Positions 24,329-32,843 of a DNA stretch of 64,000 nucleotides are shown here, in pieces (the stretch's first letter is position 1; the number at the start of each line of letters is the position of its first letter). Source of the stretch: Actinomycetes bacterium (GTDB lineage Bacteria; Actinomycetota; Acidimicrobiia; Acidimicrobiales; RAAP-2). The stretch lies in the NCBI GenBank assembly GCA_021806045.1, contig JAJZDI010000012.1:17757-81756 (forward strand). Reading direction: 5' to 3'. The position numbers and the translations under genes were made by a program. The notes below the pieces were generated by a model. It was not told where the DNA came from. It saw only the letters and a program-made list of their open reading frames with translations, and did not search any database.

Positions 24329-26368
24329 GTGGGGCACGCCGGCCGGCGACGACGCCGGGCCACACGGCCTGCGGTCGGGGTCGTGGCCGTCGCCGCCACG
24401 GCGGTCATCGCCGCCGGCATCGTCGCCGCACGCCCGTCCGGGCCGGCCGGCCACCGCCCACCCCCTGGCCGCGGCGTCGCCGCCGGGCTCCAGTGGTCTC
24501 CACCCCGCACCGTCGATGCAGCACCCCCGTTCGGCCCGTCGAACCACCTGACCGCGCTGGCCTGCCCCGCCACCACCATGTGCGTCGCCGGTGACGCCGG
24601 CGGCCGGGTACTGGTCACTTCGGAGCCCACCGGTGGCGCGGCGTCGTGGACGGCGGAGCCGGTCGATCCCGGGGGCTCGATCACCGCACTGGCCTGCCCC
24701 ACGCCCACCATGTGCGTCGCCGGTGACGCCGGTGGCCGGGTGCTGGTCACCACCGACCCCACCGGTGGAGCGGCATCGTGGACGACCGAGCCGGTCGATC
24801 CCCGGGGCTCGATCACCGCACTGGCCTGCCCCACCACCACCAGGTGCGTCGCCGGTGACGCCGGTGGCCGGGTGCTGGTCACCACCGACCCCACCGGTGG
24901 AGCGGCATCGTGGACGACCGAGCCGGTCGATCCCGGTGGCTCGATCACCGCACTGGCCTGCCCCACCCCCACCAGGTGCGTCGCCGGTGACGCCGGTGGC
25001 CGGGTGCTGGTCACCACCGACCCCACCGGTGGCGCGGCATCGTGGACGGCGGCGCCGGTCGATCCCGGCACGCGGGTGCTCGCACTGGCGTGCCCGTCGG
25101 CGGTGCTGTGCCTGGCCGGCCTGTCGGGCGGCCGGATCGCCCGGTCGTCGGCACCGTGGGCGGCGGGAGCGTGGAGGGCCACCGACGTGGACGCGGGGAA
25201 CTGGGTGTCCGCACTCGCTTGCCCGACAGCGTCGCTCTGCGTGGGGGCTGACTCGTGGGGGGACACGCTGGCCTCCACCGACCCCGCCGCGCCGTCGCCC
25301 CGGTGGACCGTCGACGCCGTCGCCGTCACCGGCACGAGTGACTACGCGCCGGCCGTCTCGTGCCCCGGCGGGAGCGCGCTGTGCGTCGCCGTCGACCAGC
25401 GGGGCCTGGCCCTCACATCACGGAGCCCCGGCGGTCCCGCCCGTGCGTGGACGGCCACCCTCATCGAAGCCACCAACCAGATCGACGCCGTCACGTGCGC
25501 GTCACCCCGGCTGTGTGTGGCGGGCGATTCGGCCGGGAGCGTGCTCGCCTCCGCAGGTCCGGCCGGGACCAGCGGCGGCGGCCGGCCCCGGTGGTCGAAG
25601 GGATCGGTCGACCCCGGCGTCGCCCTCGACGCCGTCGCCTGCCCGACGGTCCACCTGTGCGTGGCCGCCGATGCAGCCGGGGCGATCCTCACCTCTGCCG
25701 ACCCCGGGGCCGACCCCGGCACCTGGACGCGGATCGACGTCGACGGCCAGCGTGCCCTGTGGGGGCTCTCGTGCCCGTCGACCACGTTGTGCTTGGCCTC
25801 GGACGGGTCCGGTCGGGTCCTCGTCTCCGGCGATCCCGGTCGTCCCGGCGGTGGGACATGGCGGGTCGAGGACATCGACGGGTCCACCGTCATCTGGGCC
25901 GTCGCCTGCCCCACGGCGTCGCTGTGCGTCGCCGTCGATCAGGCGGGCCGTATCCTCACCACCACCCGACCGGGAACGCCCGGATCGTGGGTTCGGTCCG
26001 CCCCCGTCGCCGCAGCGGGAATCGGCGTGGTCGCCTGCCCGTCGAGCCACCTGTGCGTGGCCGGGGACGGCGCCGGGCAGATCCTCACCTCCGACCACCC
26101 GGCCGGCGGAGGCGCCTCGTGGCGGACCACCGAGATCGACCCCGGCCGGTTCGTCGCCTCACTGGCCTGCCCGTCGACCACGTTGTGCGTGGCCGGGGAC
26201 AGCTCCGGGGGCGTAGTCACCTCCACCGATCCGGCCGGTGGCCTGTCCGCGTGGTCCCGGCAGTCGATTGACGGAAACACCGTCGTGTGGACGGTCGCCT
26301 GCCCGTCGCCTTCGTCCTGCGTCGCCGGCGACGCTGCCGGGCGTGTACTGGCCGGCACCGCCCACTGA
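24329..26368 (+). CDS. Surface protein with 14 CP-x(5-6)-C propeller-like repeats
   Basis: A 679-aa protein with a basic N-terminus, a membrane/signal segment (AVGVVAVAATAVIAAGIVAA) and then about 14 repeats of roughly 44 residues. Each repeat carries a Cys pair in LACPTPTMCVAGD-like form, followed by GGRVLVT and a W in the last strand. This 'ACPS-xx-LCVAVD' repeat is known from exported actinobacterial beta-propeller-like proteins; the paired cysteines could form a disulfide in each blade. The first four repeats are nearly identical at DNA level (132-bp period), while later ones are diverged. The GTG at 24329 follows a GGGAG ribosome site. No catalytic motif is evident, so it is probably a binding or cell-surface protein. 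Confidence 0.8.
   Translation: MGHAGRRRRRATRPAVGVVAVAATAVIAAGIVAARPSGPAGHRPPPGRGVAAGLQWSPPRTVDAAPPFGPSNHLTALACPATTMCVAGDAGGRVLVTSEPTGGAASWTAEPVDPGGSITALACPTPTMCVAGDAGGRVLVTTDPTGGAASWTTEPVDPRGSITALACPTTTRCVAGDAGGRVLVTTDPTGGAASWTTEPVDPGGSITALACPTPTRCVAGDAGGRVLVTTDPTGGAASWTAAPVDPGTRVLALACPSAVLCLAGLSGGRIARSSAPWAAGAWRATDVDAGNWVSALACPTASLCVGADSWGDTLASTDPAAPSPRWTVDAVAVTGTSDYAPAVSCPGGSALCVAVDQRGLALTSRSPGGPARAWTATLIEATNQIDAVTCASPRLCVAGDSAGSVLASAGPAGTSGGGRPRWSKGSVDPGVALDAVACPTVHLCVAADAAGAILTSADPGADPGTWTRIDVDGQRALWGLSCPSTTLCLASDGSGRVLVSGDPGRPGGGTWRVEDIDGSTVIWAVACPTASLCVAVDQAGRILTTTRPGTPGSWVRSAPVAAAGIGVVACPSSHLCVAGDGAGQILTSDHPAGGGASWRTTEIDPGRFVASLACPSTTLCVAGDSSGGVVTSTDPAGGLSAWSRQSIDGNTVVWTVACPSPSSCVAGDAAGRVLAGTAH
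24551..25078 (+). repeat. Four near-identical 132-bp tandem repeats
   Basis: The landmark ACCGCACTGG recurs at 24551 (with one change), 24683, 24815 and 24947, a constant 132-bp (44-codon) period. Copies 2-4 differ at only a few bases. This suggests recent internal duplication and possible length variation. Confidence 0.9.
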
Positions 26369-26390
26369 GCCGGCGGGCGTTCCCACTCGC

Positions 26391-27281
26391 TCAGGGCAGC
26401 TCGAGGAGGTCCCCCCGCCGGACGGCCAGGCCCTCGGCCACCAGGCTCTCGGCTACCCGGGCCGCCCGCTCGGGATCGTCTGGCCATCCAGCGGCAACGG
26501 CGACGGCGGAGGTGGGCACGGGTGCGGCTCGGAGCGCAGCCACCAGCCGGCCCCTGCCCTGGCGGTCGGAACCGGCGAAGGTGGACTGGGGCACGGACAC
26601 GCCGGCGGAGCGGTGGGCCGGATCAGGCGCCGGCCATCCGGCAGCCCGCCACGCGCACCGTGCGGCGATCGGGCACCCGTCGCAGCGGGGGCGCTGCGAC
26701 GTGCAGACGAGCGAGCCCACGTCGAGCAGGGCCTGATTGCACGCCCACCCGCCCCCGGGGGGCACGATCGCGTCGGCCAGCGCCTGGGCCTCCCTGTCCC
26801 CCAGCCGGCGCCCGGCAACGGCTCGGGCCAGGACCCGGCCCGCGTTGGTGTCGAGCACCCCGACGTCGGCCTCGAAGGCGAAGGCCAGCACGGCCCGGGC
26901 TGTGTACGGGCCCACTCCGGGCAGCGCCAGCAGGTCGTCGAGCGCACCGGGGACGGTCCCGCCGTGGACCTCCGCGACGACCGTCGCCGCCGCGTGCAGG
27001 TTCCTCGCCCGGCGGTTGTAGCCGAGGCCCGCCCATGCCCGGAGCACCTCGCCCACCGGAGCGGCCGCGCACGACAGCGCGTCGGGGAACCGGGCGAGGA
27101 AGGCCTCGTAGGCGGGCACCACTCTGGCCAGCTGGGTCTGCTGGGCCATCACCTCGCTCACCAGGACCGCCCACGGGTCGCGGGTGAGGCGCCAGGGCAG
27201 GTCCGGACGCATCGACGCCCCCTGGGCGCCGAGGGCGGCACCGAACGAGCGCAGGCGAGCGGGAGCGACGCCCGCGATCAC
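26391..27281 (-). CDS. mutY: A/G-specific adenine glycosylase (MutY)
   Basis: A 296-aa base-excision glycosylase that removes adenine opposite 8-oxoguanine. It shows PWRLTRDPWAVLVSEVMAQQTQ with the catalytic Glu, the helix-hairpin-helix LPGVGPYTARAVLAFAF, the catalytic Asp region VGVLDTNAGRVLAR and the [4Fe-4S] loop C-x6-C-x2-C-x5-C (VCTSQRPRCDGCPIAARC). The C-terminus is short and lacks an obvious NUDIX-like 8-oxoG domain of long MutY forms; instead it ends with a winged-helix-like segment (RAARVAESLVAEGLAVRRGDLLELP). The GTG at 27281 (VIAGVAPARLR) is chosen. It follows the MaoC gene by 10 nt on the same strand. Confidence 0.9.
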   Translation of the reverse strand: MIAGVAPARLRSFGAALGAQGASMRPDLPWRLTRDPWAVLVSEVMAQQTQLARVVPAYEAFLARFPDALSCAAAPVGEVLRAWAGLGYNRRARNLHAAATVVAEVHGGTVPGALDDLLALPGVGPYTARAVLAFAFEADVGVLDTNAGRVLARAVAGRRLGDREAQALADAIVPPGGGWACNQALLDVGSLVCTSQRPRCDGCPIAARCAWRAAGWPAPDPAHRSAGVSVPQSTFAGSDRQGRGRLVAALRAAPVPTSAVAVAAGWPDDPERAARVAESLVAEGLAVRRGDLLELP

Positions 27282-27291
27282 GGGACGGCGA

Positions 27292-27804
27292 TCAGTCCCA
27301 GACGTCGTCCGGATAGGGCCGCCGGCGCGCCGGCGCGGCGGCCCGCTTCCACACCATGACCTTGCGGCGGAAGAAGCACACCTCGTCACCGTTCTGGTTG
27401 AACGCCTTGGTCTCGACCGTCACCACGCCACGGTCGTCCCTCGACTTCGACTCGACCTTGTCGATCACCTTCGTCTCGGCGTAGATCGTGTCACCGTGGA
27501 AGGTCGGCTTGCGGTGGATCAACGACTCGACCTCGAGGTTGGCGATGGCAGCCCCGCTCACGTCGGGGACGCTCATGCCGAGGACCAGCGAGTAGACGAG
27601 GTTGCCCACAACGACGTTCCTGCCGTGCACCGTCTCGTTCTCCGCGAACCACACGTTGGTGTGGAGCGGGTGGTGGTTCATGGTGAGCATGCAGAAGAAG
27701 TGGTCGTCCGCCTCGGTGATCGTCTTGCCCGGCCAGTGACGGTAGACGTCACCGACCTCGAAGTCCTCGAACGTGCGGCCGAAGGGACGGTCGTAAGTGG
27801 TCAT
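27292..27804 (-). CDS. MaoC family dehydratase, candidate mesaconyl-CoA hydratase
   Basis: A 170-aa hot-dog hydratase. It contains GRTFEDFEVGDVYRHWPGKTITEADDHFFCMLTMNHHPLHTN (the Asp/His pair of R-hydratases), VHGRNVVVGNLVYSLVLGMSV, and SLIHRKPTFHGDTIYAETKV. This sequence type is found in actinomycete ethylmalonyl-CoA-pathway clusters, where it hydrates mesaconyl-CoA to beta-methylmalyl-CoA. Two further pathway enzymes (29131-30744 and 32844-33782) lie within 6 kb, which supports that role by inference. AAGGGG precedes the ATG, with TAGACC just upstream. General MaoC assignment is secure; the specific substrate is less so. Confidence 0.85.
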   Translation of the reverse strand: MTTYDRPFGRTFEDFEVGDVYRHWPGKTITEADDHFFCMLTMNHHPLHTNVWFAENETVHGRNVVVGNLVYSLVLGMSVPDVSGAAIANLEVESLIHRKPTFHGDTIYAETKVIDKVESKSRDDRGVVTVETKAFNQNGDEVCFFRRKVMVWKRAAAPARRRPYPDDVWD

Positions 27805-27875
27805 GCCCCTTGGTCTAGTCGGTGCCGCACATCCGCTTCCAGGTCGGCAGGGGCGGAGGGGGCGGCGCGCCCGGA

Positions 27876-28310
27876 TCAGGCGTCAGCGACGCGGGCGGGC
27901 CGGGTCGAGAAGGCCACCGACCAGTCCGCCCGGGTCTCGCCGTCGATCGACAACTTCCACGTGTAGCGGCGGTCGGGGGGCAGCGGCAGGGGCCCCAGGT
28001 TGACGGCGAAGGGCATGTCGATGGGTGACCCCTCGGCCAACCCGGGGGGCCGTCCCACGCTGAACTCGCCCCGGACCTCGATGGGCTGGTGGCCGTCGGG
28101 CGTCTCCACCAGCACCGGGCCCCCGTCCTCGTCCTCGAGGTAGAGCTCCCAGTGGTGCTGGCGGTCGGCCTCGTGCCAGTCCACGTCGACCTTGAGGGCG
28201 AGCGCGCTGGGTGCCGGATCGGGGCCGATCATGCTCCACCCGCCACCGAGGATGAACAGCTTGCCATCGGCCACCTGGGCCGAGTCGCACAGCATCATGG
28301 TCACCTTCAC
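27876..28310 (-). CDS. DUF6941-type hypothetical protein
   Basis: A 144-aa protein starting MKVTMMLCDSAQVADGKLFILGGGWSMIG, then ALALKVDVDWHEADRQHHWELYLEDEDGGPVL and FAVNLGPLPLPPDRRYTWKLSIDGET. This is the DUF6941 pattern, a small beta-sandwich-like family of unknown function common in actinomycetes. The GTG start has TAGCCT 7 nt upstream on the minus strand with no Shine-Dalgarno. It lies in a probable transcription unit before the MaoC gene (72 nt apart) and is divergent from the methyltransferase. Confidence 0.75.
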   Translation of the reverse strand: MKVTMMLCDSAQVADGKLFILGGGWSMIGPDPAPSALALKVDVDWHEADRQHHWELYLEDEDGGPVLVETPDGHQPIEVRGEFSVGRPPGLAEGSPIDMPFAVNLGPLPLPPDRRYTWKLSIDGETRADWSVAFSTRPARVADA

Positions 28311-28378
28311 GGGTGGGAGGCTATCCGCGCCGGCGCGTGCCGAGGCGGCCGGGCGCGGCGTGCCGGTAGCGTGGCGCC

Positions 28379-29020
28379 ATGCAGGGACTGCGCGACGACG
28401 TCTACCGCCGGCCGTTGGCCACCGCGCTTGAGCGGCTCGGCATCGGCCCGGGGTGGACGTGCGCCGACGTGGGTGCGGGCGGTGGCGACGTGTCGGTCGC
28501 CCTGGCCGAGATCGTCGGTCGCGACGGGCGCGTCTACGCCGTCGACAGCGACCCGTCCAGCCGCGACGTGGTGGCCGAGGCAGCGGCGGCCCACAGCCAG
28601 GTGCTGGCCGTCACCCAGGCGGGGGAGGACCTCCGGCTACCCGAGCCCGTCGACCTGGCCTTCTGCCGGTTCCTCCTCATGCACGTCCTCGACCCCCTGG
28701 TCGTCCTGTCCCGGATGGCCGGGGCCACCCGGCCCGGCGGGTGGGTCGTCGCCCAGGAGCCGATCACCTCCGCCGGCAGGATCGACGGCACCCCGTTCTC
28801 GATGCCCGGCGCCCGCCACCCGGACGTCGGGGCCCTCCTCCCGGCCCTGGTGCGTGACGCCGGCCTGGACGTGGTCGACGCGTGGGCGGAGGCTCAAGCC
28901 GGCGCAGGCCCGGGCCCGGTGGCGGCATACGTGGAGACGCTCTCGGGCGTCGACCCCGGGGACGACCCCGTGATCCTCCCCCCGCTGGTGACCGTGCTCG
29001 GACGGGTACCCGGCGCCTGA
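28379..29020 (+). CDS. Class I SAM-dependent methyltransferase
   Basis: A 213-aa methyltransferase: motif I CADVGAGGGDVSVALAEIVG (about residues 29-48), motif II YAVDSDPSS, motif III region AGEDLRLPEPVDLAFCRFLLMHV, and TRPGGWVVAQEP. The fold is shorter than many UbiE-type enzymes. TAGCGT at 28367-28372 ends 6 nt before the ATG (leaderless pattern). It lies upstream of the methylsuccinyl-CoA dehydrogenase gene (110 bp), with an 18-bp direct repeat in between. The substrate cannot be deduced. Confidence 0.85.
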   Translation: MQGLRDDVYRRPLATALERLGIGPGWTCADVGAGGGDVSVALAEIVGRDGRVYAVDSDPSSRDVVAEAAAAHSQVLAVTQAGEDLRLPEPVDLAFCRFLLMHVLDPLVVLSRMAGATRPGGWVVAQEPITSAGRIDGTPFSMPGARHPDVGALLPALVRDAGLDVVDAWAEAQAGAGPGPVAAYVETLSGVDPGDDPVILPPLVTVLGRVPGA

Positions 29021-29130
29021 GCACCCGGCGTGCCCGGTGCACCCGGCGTGCCCGGCCTGACCGAACCGGTCGGGGCTGGGCGGGCGGTCCGGGGGTGCTG
29101 GGTGCGGTGACCTACCGGTAACCTCAGGGC

Positions 29131-30744
29131 GTGACCACCACCGATTCCCTCCCCGCACCCGACCTCGACGCCGCCGCTGCAGCCCTCGCCGTCGCCCAGG
29201 ACGTCGTCCGGTCGGGCATCGCCTCCCTGCGCGACGCCGGGGGTCCCGACGTCGCCCAGGTGCTCGCCTACGACGTCGCACACGCGGCCGCCGCCGTCCG
29301 GACCGCCGAGGCTGCGCTGGAGTACGGCGGGCGTGGCACGACCGAGGCGGCCATCGCCTGCGCCTTCGCCGCCGACGCCCTGGCGGACCTGGCATCGCGC
29401 ATCGTGGGTCGCGAGCGGGCGTGGGGTGTCGACGCCCGCTGGTTGGAGCCGGCGGCCGGGTTCGTCGCCACCTTCCGCGAGCCGTCGTTCCTCGCCACGC
29501 TGGCTGAGACCGAGGGCGACCGCCATCTCGACCCGGACTTCGAGCTGGTCCGTGACACGTTTCACCGATTCGCCGGCGAGCAGATCCGGCCGCGTGCCGA
29601 GCACATCCACCGGGAGAACACCGACATCCCGGAGGAGATCATCGCCGGCATGGCCGAGATGGGCGGCTTTGGCATGTCGGTCCCCGAGGAGTTCGGCGGC
29701 TTCGCGTCAGGCGGTGAGAGCGACTACATGGGGATGGTCGTCGCCACCGAGGAGCTGTCGTGGGGATCGCTCGGGGCCGGCGGATCGCTGATCACCCGAC
29801 CGGAGATCCTCACCCGGGCCATCGTCCACGGCGGCACCGACGAGCAGAAGCAGTCGTGGCTGCCCCGCCTGGCCTCCGCCGAGATCATGGGAGCGGTCGC
29901 AGTGACCGAGCCGGACTACGGGTCCGACGTCGCCGGCGTGGTCACGAGCGCGACCCCGACCGATGGCGGGTGGCTCATCAACGGGGTGAAGACCTGGTGC
30001 ACGTTCGCGGCGCGGGCAGACGTGCTCCTCCTGCTGGCCCGCACCGATCCCGATCGCTCCAAGGGGCACCGGGGCCTGTCACTGTTCCTGGTGGAGAAGC
30101 CGCAGGCGGAGGGGCACGGCTTCGTGTTCAACCAGGAGGCGACCGCCGACCGTCCGGCCGGCCGCATGGAGGGCAGGGCCATCGACACCCTCGGCTATCG
30201 CGGCATGCACTCCTACGAGGTGGCGTTCGAGAACTGGTTCGTGCCGTCCGCCAACCTGATCGGTGGCGAGGCAGGGCTGGGCAAGGGCTTCTACCTCCAG
30301 ATGCAAGGGTTCGAGAACGGCCGGCTGCAGACCGCGGCACGCGCCGTCGGCGTGATGCAGGCCGCCTACGAGGCGGCGCTCGACTATGCACGCGAGCGCA
30401 AGGTCTTCGGTGCGCCGATCCTCGACTACCAGCTGACCCAGGCCAAGCTGGCCCGGATGGCGGTGGTCATCCAGTGCACGCGCCAGTTCGCCTACCAGGT
30501 CGCCCGCCTCATGGCCAAGGGCGAGGGGTCCCTCGAGGCGTCGATGGTCAAGGCCTACGTGTGCCGGGCCGCCGAGTGGGTCACCCGGGAGGCCATGCAG
30601 ATCCACGGCGGCATGGGGTATGCCGAGGAGTTCCCGGTCAGCCGGTACTTCGTCGATGCCCGGGTGCTGTCGATCTTCGAAGGTGCGGACGAGACGCTCT
30701 GCCTGAAGGTCGTCGCCCGGCGGCTGCTCGACCAGGCGTCGTAG
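29131..30744 (+). CDS. mcd: (2S)-methylsuccinyl-CoA dehydrogenase-like acyl-CoA dehydrogenase
   Basis: A 537-aa acyl-CoA dehydrogenase with an extra Ala-rich helical N-terminal domain of about 125 residues, a feature of Mcd of the ethylmalonyl-CoA pathway. Core motifs: MSVPEEFGGFASGGESDYMGMVVATEELSWGSLG, AVTEPDYGSDVAGV, LINGVKTWCTFAARADVLLLLARTD, AIDTLGYRGMHSYEVAFENWFVP, ENGRLQTAARAVGVMQAAYEAAL, MQIHGGMGYAEEFPVSRYFVDARVL and SIFEGADETL with the catalytic Glu. It should oxidise methylsuccinyl-CoA to mesaconyl-CoA with FAD. TAACCT lies 6 nt before the GTG and overlaps a CTACCGGTAA element. A strong hairpin follows the gene. Confidence 0.85.
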   Translation: MTTTDSLPAPDLDAAAAALAVAQDVVRSGIASLRDAGGPDVAQVLAYDVAHAAAAVRTAEAALEYGGRGTTEAAIACAFAADALADLASRIVGRERAWGVDARWLEPAAGFVATFREPSFLATLAETEGDRHLDPDFELVRDTFHRFAGEQIRPRAEHIHRENTDIPEEIIAGMAEMGGFGMSVPEEFGGFASGGESDYMGMVVATEELSWGSLGAGGSLITRPEILTRAIVHGGTDEQKQSWLPRLASAEIMGAVAVTEPDYGSDVAGVVTSATPTDGGWLINGVKTWCTFAARADVLLLLARTDPDRSKGHRGLSLFLVEKPQAEGHGFVFNQEATADRPAGRMEGRAIDTLGYRGMHSYEVAFENWFVPSANLIGGEAGLGKGFYLQMQGFENGRLQTAARAVGVMQAAYEAALDYARERKVFGAPILDYQLTQAKLARMAVVIQCTRQFAYQVARLMAKGEGSLEASMVKAYVCRAAEWVTREAMQIHGGMGYAEEFPVSRYFVDARVLSIFEGADETLCLKVVARRLLDQAS

Positions 30745-30766
30745 CGCCGCACGCCGATCGCCGGTG

Positions 30767-30791
30767 ACCGGGCCGGGCGATCCGGCCCGGT
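30767..30791 (+). terminator. Strong GC hairpin after mcd
   Basis: ACCGGGCCGG and CCGGCCCGGT form a perfect 10-bp stem with a 5-nt loop, starting 22 nt after the mcd stop. There is no T tract, as is common for terminators in high-GC actinomycetes. Inferred terminator. Confidence 0.6.
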
Positions 30792-30908
30792 GGTCGGCGC
30801 CCATGATCGGGGCCCATGATCGGGGCGGGCATCGACGGAGGCCACGTCACGGACCTACGCTGTCAGTTCGTCGCGCATGTGGGGCGCGCCGGCAACGAGG
30901 GGGAAGAC

Positions 30909-32798
30909 GTGAGCGACCAAGCTCCTGGACCGGGCTGGTGGATCGCGGCCGACGGCCAGTGGTACCCACCCGAGCTCCATCCCAGCGCGCTCCCTCCACC
31001 GCCTCCACCGCCTCCACCGCCTCCACCGCCTCCACCGCCTCCGCCGCCTCCGCCGCCTCCGGGCTTACAGCCGCCGCCTCCACCACCAGTGCCGCCGACG
31101 CCACCCGTACAGCAGACCGCGGCACCCTCCGACTCTCTGGAGGCCGATCTGCCTCCTCTCGGGGGTCTCGGATCCCAGCCGAGCGGGCCTACTGACCACC
31201 TGACACCGTCGAGCGGCGCCCAGCTTCCTCCGCTGGGGGGCGCGCCGGTGCCCGCCGGTCCGGGTCCGGTGCCGGCATCGCAGCCGGTACCGGCCGGGCC
31301 ACCCGGACAGCCGTCCTCGAGCGCTCCCGACGCAGGAACCCTGCCCCCACTCGGTGGCATCGCACCACCACCACCACCACCACCACCACCACCACCACCG
31401 CCACCGCCACCACCACCGCCACCGCCACCACCGCCGCCACCGCCGCCACCGCCGCCACCGGCGCCACCGGCGGACCTGCCCATGGCCCCACCACCGCCAC
31501 CACCGCCATCGGCACCACCCCTCAGGTCCTCGATGGCCATGCCCCCTTCCCCGGGCCTTCCGGCGCCGCCACCACCACCGCCTTCGCCGTTTCCGTCAGC
31601 CCCGACGCCCGAACCCGGCTCGCCCCTGCTCCCTGCCTCACCGGCAACGGACCTTCCGGCGGAGCGGGGGCCGTCACCGGCACCAGACCCATCCCACGAT
31701 CCAGGCAGTATCGCTCTGCCGCACATCCCGGAGCCGGGCGCGTTGCCTCCCCTCGGTGGCGTTCCTGCCAGCCCTCCGCCCCCTGCGTCGATACTGGCGA
31801 CGCCCGGTCCCACGCCGCCCGGACTGGCGCCGCCACCACCCACCCACCTGTTCACCGGCAACCCGGTGGCACCGGTCCCCGGAACCAGCGCACCGGTCGA
31901 GTCGGCCACTCCGCCCCTCGGCGGTGTTCCGGCCCCGGCCGGTCCTCCGACCGCCAGCGCAGGTGGCGCACCGGTCGGTACAGAGCTGCCTCCCCTCGGC
32001 GGTGTTCCAGCCCCGGCCGGTCCTCCGACCGCCAGCGCAGGTGGCGCACCGGTCGGGACAGAGCTGCCGCCCCTCGGCGGCGTCACCGTCAGCCGCGACG
32101 ATGTGACGCCACCGCGCGGCATGCCGGCAGTCGCCCAGGCTGCACCGCCGCCGACGTTCGCCGGACCGTCTCAGCCGGCCCGGGACCGCGCTCCCCATCC
32201 TGACCCCGCAGCTGCAGGAGGAACACCCGGGACGAAGCCTGCTGCGAAGCCCACCGGACCGAGCCGTTCACGTGGCCCACTCGTGGCCCTCGTCGGGCTG
32301 ATCGCGGTCGTGGTGATCGGCGGCATCGTGGTGGTCGCCATGCTGGGACGGACGACGGTCCAGACCCAGGGCGCCATCGTGAACTCGTCGGTCGGCGCGG
32401 CCCAGGACCGGGCGGCGCAGTCCAACCTGAACACGGAGGCGACCGCCATGCGATCGCTCTACATCTCGTCGAACGAGTCCTACACGACGATCACCCCGTC
32501 CCAGGCGATGACGGCGGAACCGACCCTGCAGGTCGTGACCGGCAGCCAGCCATCGACGGGTCCCTCCACGATCAGCCTGGCCGTCGGCGATCAGTCATTC
32601 GTCATCGCCGCACGGTCGGCATCGGGGACGTGTTGGTTCAACTTCGTCAACGACTCGGCCACCGCCGCGCCCGCGGTGTCAGGACTGCCCTACGGGAACG
32701 GAGACCTCTTCGGTTCGGCCCAATCGGCAGGCAGCTGCACCGCCGACGCGGCGACGTCGGTGCGGAACTGGAGCCAGCAGTTCCCCATCAGCGGTTGA
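30909..32798 (+). CDS. Polyproline membrane protein with pilin-like external domain
   Basis: A 629-aa protein. The N-terminus has PGPGWWIAADGQWYPPELHP, a DUF2510-like W/Y motif. A very long Pro-rich region (residues about 28-470) follows, with homopolymer runs of 23 and 32 prolines and seven PPLGG boxes. Then come one membrane helix (GPLVALVGLIAVVVIGGIVVVAML) and a C-terminal external domain with two Cys (SGTCWFNFVN, GSCTADA). The post-helix sequence (AQDRAAQSNLNTEATAMRSLYISSNESY) resembles the major-pilin/pseudopilin layout, but no prepilin site is at the N-terminus. The GTG at 30909 has a GGGGGAA ribosome site. Cytoplasmic polyproline would need EF-P for translation. Function unknown. Confidence 0.75.
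   Translation: MSDQAPGPGWWIAADGQWYPPELHPSALPPPPPPPPPPPPPPPPPPPPPPPGLQPPPPPPVPPTPPVQQTAAPSDSLEADLPPLGGLGSQPSGPTDHLTPSSGAQLPPLGGAPVPAGPGPVPASQPVPAGPPGQPSSSAPDAGTLPPLGGIAPPPPPPPPPPPPPPPPPPPPPPPPPPPPPPPPAPPADLPMAPPPPPPPSAPPLRSSMAMPPSPGLPAPPPPPPSPFPSAPTPEPGSPLLPASPATDLPAERGPSPAPDPSHDPGSIALPHIPEPGALPPLGGVPASPPPPASILATPGPTPPGLAPPPPTHLFTGNPVAPVPGTSAPVESATPPLGGVPAPAGPPTASAGGAPVGTELPPLGGVPAPAGPPTASAGGAPVGTELPPLGGVTVSRDDVTPPRGMPAVAQAAPPPTFAGPSQPARDRAPHPDPAAAGGTPGTKPAAKPTGPSRSRGPLVALVGLIAVVVIGGIVVVAMLGRTTVQTQGAIVNSSVGAAQDRAAQSNLNTEATAMRSLYISSNESYTTITPSQAMTAEPTLQVVTGSQPSTGPSTISLAVGDQSFVIAARSASGTCWFNFVNDSATAAPAVSGLPYGNGDLFGSAQSAGSCTADAATSVRNWSQQFPISG
30993..31062 (+). repeat. Polyproline-coding microsatellite 1 (CCTCCACCG units)
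   Basis: Five CCTCCACCG units followed by two CCTCCGCCG units and a partial copy encode 23 consecutive prolines. Confidence 0.9.
31365..31460 (+). repeat. Polyproline-coding microsatellite 2 (CCA/CCG units)
   Basis: Thirty-two consecutive CCA or CCG codons, starting with eleven CCA in a row. It is prone to slippage in multiples of three. Confidence 0.9.
31914..32069 (+). repeat. 78-bp direct duplication in the Pro-rich protein
   Basis: Two adjacent 78-bp copies (26 codons each, PPLGGVPAPAGPP start) differing at only a few bases. Confidence 0.85.
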
Positions 32799-32843
32799 GC
32801 TCCGGGAGGCGGCGGCCGCGACGGCCGGCTGGCCGGCGCTGCG

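Noticed and set aside
29021..29060. 18-bp direct repeat (CACCCGGCGTGCCCGG) and short hairpin after the methyltransferase
   Set aside because: Only two copies and a 5-bp stem, not distinguishable from GC-rich background.
30863..32122. 419-codon Gly-rich minus-strand frame across the polyproline gene
   Set aside because: It is the reverse complement of CCN proline codons (GGN glycine). It has no ribosome site or conserved motif, while the plus-strand frame has a start site and domains.
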